Shown: positions 5,024-5,668 of the stretch, one piece after another | How the letters are laid out: every line of letters begins with the position of its first letter | Position numbering within the stretch: the first letter of the stretch is position 1 | NCBI GenBank assembly: GCA_002502785.1 | Contig: DAQG01000001.1 | Location: forward strand, 1-5,668 | Origin: Methanothrix harundinacea | Lineage (GTDB): Archaea; Halobacteriota; Methanosarcinia; Methanotrichales; Methanotrichaceae | Length of the DNA stretch: 5,668 nt | Direction: 5' to 3' | Made by a program: the position numbers and the translations under genes | Notes under the pieces: generated by a model | What the model was told of the DNA's origin: nothing | Databases searched by the model: none | Seen by the model: the letters and a program-made list of their open reading frames with translations, nothing else

Positions 5024-5668
5024 CTATTTATTGTAATTCATCGGTCTCTCCAAGCCAGCAGCATTCCAGATCATGTCAAATGCCGGTCTCATGACTTCAG
5101 CTCGATCATAATCAAAACTTTCAACCACAATTTCCGGTATGACAAGCACATCCCTGTCAATCGGAGACCCCATTCCGCTGAAATATCTTTGCCCCGCATA
5201 TATCGTGTAATTTGATATATTCAGAAAACTGAGCATTATGAAAAATGGTGGCTCAACACCTAAACTCTCCTGAGATGAAGTGTACATCTGTAACTTGCGA
5301 AGTAATTCAGGCTCTAAAGCGCCACTTGGAATCGTACGCTTACCATCAATTTCTTCCAGAATATCTGCGTCGACTGCTTCAATAATCCCGTTACGGAAAA
5401 CTTGAACATATCCATCTTGCTGGTCAAATTTTAGTATTCCGTCGAAATTATATCTATTAGAGGATGCGAAGTTAGATGATATAGGGAGAATTAGCAAAGT
5501 ATTCGTTAGAGATAAATCTATTTTTACTCCTGGATCAAACGCACCAAACGGTACAATATGAAGAACAATTTTAGGATTGTCTTTCAAAGGTGTTGGGGTC
5601 TCTCCAGCCAAGATTTTTCCGAGCCTTTCAGTGCGAAAGTTCCTGATTCGGCAGCGTGCCGAATGTGA
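5024..5668 (-). CDS. AlbA_2/Schlafen-like ATP-binding protein, C-terminal part (5' end beyond right edge)
   Basis: The frame is open to the right edge of the window, so the TTG at 5611 is internal; 214 residues are visible before the TAG stop at 5024-5026. Motifs seen: RNFRTERLGKILAGETP, KIVLHIVPFGAFDPG, RYNFDGIL, YVQVFRNGIIEAVDAD, and PFFIMLSFLNI toward the end. These match, from memory, the conserved C-terminal region of proteins that start with an AlbA_2 (Schlafen-like, divergent AAA) DNA-binding/ATPase domain, annotated as ATP-binding or putative transcriptional regulator proteins and often found in defence or mobile regions. The AlbA_2 domain itself would lie outside the window, so the assignment rests on the C-terminal region. 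The gene is clearly AT-richer than everything to its left and uses codons such as ATA, AAT and TTA freely, which suggests acquisition by transfer. Confidence 0.7.
   Translation of the reverse strand, partial: SHSARCRIRNFRTERLGKILAGETPTPLKDNPKIVLHIVPFGAFDPGVKIDLSLTNTLLILPISSNFASSNRYNFDGILKFDQQDGYVQVFRNGIIEAVDADILEEIDGKRTIPSGALEPELLRKLQMYTSSQESLGVEPPFFIMLSFLNISNYTIYAGQRYFSGMGSPIDRDVLVIPEIVVESFDYDRAEVMRPAFDMIWNAAGLERPMNYNK

Overview
The window looks archaeal and is most consistent with a methanogen of moderately high GC, for example a Methanothrix/Methanosaeta-like member of the Methanosarcinales. That placement is an inference from composition and gene style, not from a marker gene. The supporting signs are GC-rich genes separated by AT-rich promoter gaps with TATA-like boxes, one apparently leaderless gene, and U-rich termination tracts. 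TAG is an ordinary stop codon here: it ends the ABC gene, the hicA frame and the AlbA_2-like gene.

Left part (1-1581). The 3' part of a FecE/BtuD-type ABC transporter ATPase on the + strand enters from the left edge. It converges on a minus-strand gene for a small acidic protein with a striking Gly/Cys block (Cys roughly every fourth residue). The AT-rich gap 1315-1581 holds that gene's ribosome binding site, leader hairpin and probable TATA box, and the hairpin/poly-U terminator of the next gene.

Centre (1582-3465). One large minus-strand gene encodes a secreted 627-residue protein: signal peptide, ten-cysteine N-terminal module, Pro/Glu linker, and four tandem PPC-like beta-domains of about 120 residues. 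A TATA-like box about 30 nt upstream of the ATG, with no Shine-Dalgarno sequence, suggests a leaderless transcript.

Right part (3466-5668). This is accessory DNA. A minus-strand hicB antitoxin with a strong ribosome binding site is followed by an overlapping hicA toxin frame. hicA is uninterrupted apart from one in-frame amber codon at codon 25. Directly after hicA lies a fragment resembling the C-terminal tail of N6-adenine DNA methyltransferases/type IIG restriction enzymes. The hicBA region is bracketed by two direct copies of a GC-rich repeat of about 69 bp (3598-3665 and 4511-4579). A GC-rich gene-free block follows (about 4360-4880), then a sharp switch to AT-rich sequence carrying the C-terminal part of an AlbA_2/Schlafen-like protein that runs off the right edge. 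The toxin-antitoxin pair, methylase debris, repeats and composition jump read as a decaying defence or genomic-island segment.

I find no tRNA, rRNA, CRISPR array or transposase. The most interesting items are the Gly/Cys-rich small protein, the amber-interrupted hicA, and the four-repeat secreted protein with its ten-Cys module.
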